The position numbers were made by a program, and so were the translations under genes. The notes beneath the pieces are model-generated. The model was not told the DNA's origin. It saw nothing but the letters and a program-made list of their open reading frames with translations, and did not search any database. Source: SIG673 sp045658525 (lineage in GTDB: Bacteria > Bacillota > Clostridia > Oscillospirales > CAG-272). From it: a stretch of DNA of 6,917 nucleotides. The stretch spans positions 1-6,917 of the forward strand of contig JAZOVD010000100.1 in assembly GCA_045658525.1 (NCBI GenBank), given 5' to 3'. Shown here one piece after another: positions 6,037-6,917 of this stretch (within the stretch, counting starts at the first letter, position 1; each line of letters begins with the position of its first letter).

Positions 6037-6714
6037 TTACATTCCGTTAGCTATGTTTTCAAGTGTTTTTCTGTCGGTTATAAGTATTTCCCGACCTTGT
6101 TTTTGTATTACCTTCTTTTCAGAAAGCATATCTATCGCTCTGTAAAGTGACGCTCTGCCTATGTCAAGAAGCTCAGCGAGCTTAGTAAGCGAAACACCCA
6201 AAGCGGCTTTTCCCGTGCGGTTTTCATCCGAAAGCAGAAGTTGAAACGCGAGCTTCGCCTCCGCGCTACCCGACGTATAAGCCTTTATCCTGCTGTTAAG
6301 ATAACGTATCCTTGAAGTAAGAAAACGGGCGTAGCTCTCGGCAAATTCACCGTTTGTCTTTATAAGAGCTATTATACGTTCTTTAAGTATAAATACGGCA
6401 GAAAGAGACGTATTAGCCTTCAAAACGGATACAGGGTTAAGACCGTCGTCAAAAAGCGACGCAACACCGGTAACGCTTCCCTCCGAGATTACTCGCATAA
6501 GAAGCTCCTTTTCGCCTATCGGCTTCATCACCGACGCGCTTCCCTTAACAATGACCGTCACACAAGCTTTTCCCGACGGAGATATGACCGTCTCACCTGA
6601 AATAAACTCCGCGCTTTCCGCTCCGTCGCAAAGTGATGCGAGCGAGCTACCGTCAAGCTTTGAAAACAGCGGTATAGCTTTAAGTATGTCATTCATATTC
6701 TTACGCTTGTTCAT
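6037..6714 (-). CDS. CRP/FNR-family transcriptional regulator of the adjacent ABC transporter
   Basis: A 225-residue regulator with an N-terminal cyclic-nucleotide-binding-like beta-barrel (about 8-110), a dimerisation helix (about 115-150) and a C-terminal winged helix with SLTKLAELLDIGRASLYRAI (175-194) and the wing QGREILITD. The barrel lacks the G-E-L-G and R-(S/T)-A phosphate-binding residues of cAMP-binding CRP, and only two cysteines (29 and 51) are present, so neither cAMP nor an FNR-type four-cysteine cluster is expected. The ligand may be the transporter substrate or a metabolite. The frame extends to 6780, but that start is in the -35 box. The transcript begins near 6745, leaving ATG 6714 or TTG 6720 (GGAG at 6728-6731 is 7 bases from the TTG, 13 from the ATG). 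I chose the ATG with doubt. It leads the four-gene transporter operon and probably regulates it. Confidence 0.88.
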   Translation of the reverse strand: MNKRKNMNDILKAIPLFSKLDGSSLASLCDGAESAEFISGETVISPSGKACVTVIVKGSASVMKPIGEKELLMRVISEGSVTGVASLFDDGLNPVSVLKANTSLSAVFILKERIIALIKTNGEFAESYARFLTSRIRYLNSRIKAYTSGSAEAKLAFQLLLSDENRTGKAALGVSLTKLAELLDIGRASLYRAIDMLSEKKVIQKQGREILITDRKTLENIANGM

Positions 6715-6744
6715 ACTCAATATTTTACTCCAAACTGTCTCATT

Positions 6745-6760
6745 TGATACAATTATATCA
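6745..6760. promoter_or_regulatory. Candidate CRP/FNR-type operator over the -10 box
   Basis: TGATA at 6745-6749 and TATCA at 6756-6760 form a perfect 5-6-5 dyad, the half-site spacing used by CRP/FNR family proteins. It covers the -10 hexamer (6752-6757) and the predicted start point, a position that would block transcription. The dyad is visible; binding by the encoded regulator is inferred. Confidence 0.5.
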
Positions 6761-6780
6761 TATTTATACCCCGATGTCAA
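6752..6780 (-). promoter_or_regulatory. Consensus sigma-A promoter of the regulator-transporter operon
   Basis: Read on the minus strand: TTGACA at 6780-6775, a 17-base spacer and TATAAT at 6757-6752, identical to consensus in both hexamers. The predicted start is near 6745, with a leader of about 30 bases. Such a strong promoter usually needs repression, which fits the dyad covering its -10 box. Confidence 0.88.
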
Positions 6781-6781
6781 T

Positions 6782-6795
6782 TGTTACATATAACA
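6782..6795. promoter_or_regulatory. Perfect dyad adjoining the -35 box, possible regulator site
   Basis: TGTTA at 6782-6786 and TAACA at 6791-6795 are perfect inverted repeats separated by CATA. The dyad is centred about 43 bases upstream of the predicted start and directly abuts the -35 hexamer. An activator bound there could touch RNA polymerase; a repressor could also act. Which protein binds is unknown. Confidence 0.4.
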
Positions 6796-6917
6796 GAAAA
6801 AATATATATCGAACGCTTACGTGATTGTGAAAATAGCAACAATAACAAACGGGGGCGGGTACAACACCCCCCTGTGGTTTTGTGTTTTATGTTTTTTTCT
6901 CCTATCGGGGGGGGAAA
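6796..6917. other. Gene-free right flank with a G/C-rich hairpin and T-tract
   Basis: No supportable gene begins or ends here. After an AT-rich stretch comes a G/C-rich inverted sequence (GGGGG at 6851-6855 against CCCCC at 6868-6872, or GGGT 6857-6860 against ACCC 6866-6869), then T-rich sequence ending in seven T residues (6892-6898). It may be a terminator of a neighbour beyond the window or of a short + strand transcript. The window ends in an eight-G run. Confidence 0.35.

Noticed and set aside
6715..6780. N-terminal extension of the CRP-like regulator to a TTG at 6780
   Set aside because: That codon is inside the TTGACA -35 box of the operon promoter, so it cannot be on the main transcript.
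6824..6843. ATTGT-N10-ACAAT as a third regulator site
   Set aside because: The spacing does not fit CRP/FNR sites and the half-sites are simple AT-rich words in an AT-rich flank.

Overview
The window looks like chromosomal DNA from a low-to-moderate GC member of the Bacillota, most likely an anaerobic Clostridia-type gut or environmental lineage. This is inferred from strong AAAGGAGG-type ribosome binding sites, near-consensus TTGACA/TATAAT promoters with 17-base spacers, heavy use of ATA isoleucine codons, and gene families typical of Firmicutes (DegV, the 'putative ABC transporter type IV' CmpB-like membrane protein, a PRPP synthetase with a DDIISSGES loop). No RNA gene, CRISPR array, transposase or phage gene was found.

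Layout, left to right. Bases 2-391 are the 3' end of a PRPP synthetase gene, followed by a hairpin terminator. Bases 440-760 hold no gene: they contain two diverged copies of a pyrimidine-arm/purine-arm hairpin repeat and AT-rich sequence. A sharp promoter then drives an XRE-type regulator fused to four membrane segments (826-1434), closed by a strong terminator. Another sharp promoter drives a DegV family lipid-binding protein (1622-2509), which overlaps by 8 bases a PAP2-like membrane protein (2502-3080). After 90 bases comes a small CmpB-like membrane protein (3171-3575).

From 3579 to 6714 everything runs leftward: a CRP/FNR-type regulator, a lipoprotein substrate-binding protein, an SsuC/TauC-type permease and a compact ABC ATPase. 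They are packed so tightly (35-base gap, then 26- and 32-base overlaps) that they should be one transcript from a consensus promoter at 6752-6780. Two dyad sequences sit on that promoter, one over the -10 box with the 5-6-5 geometry of CRP/FNR sites and one just upstream of the -35, so the regulator probably controls its own operon. The substrate cannot be read from sequence; sulfonate, nitrate, taurine or thiamine-precursor-like small molecules are all served by this transporter class.

The two gene sets converge with only 3 bases between stop codons. The likely terminator of the rightward set lies inside the coding sequence of the leftward ATPase gene (3619-3666). I see no clear-cut new defence or mobile system here. 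The items most worth testing are the embedded terminator, the self-regulated CRP-ABC operon, the degV/PAP2 lipid pair and the repeated hairpin element.
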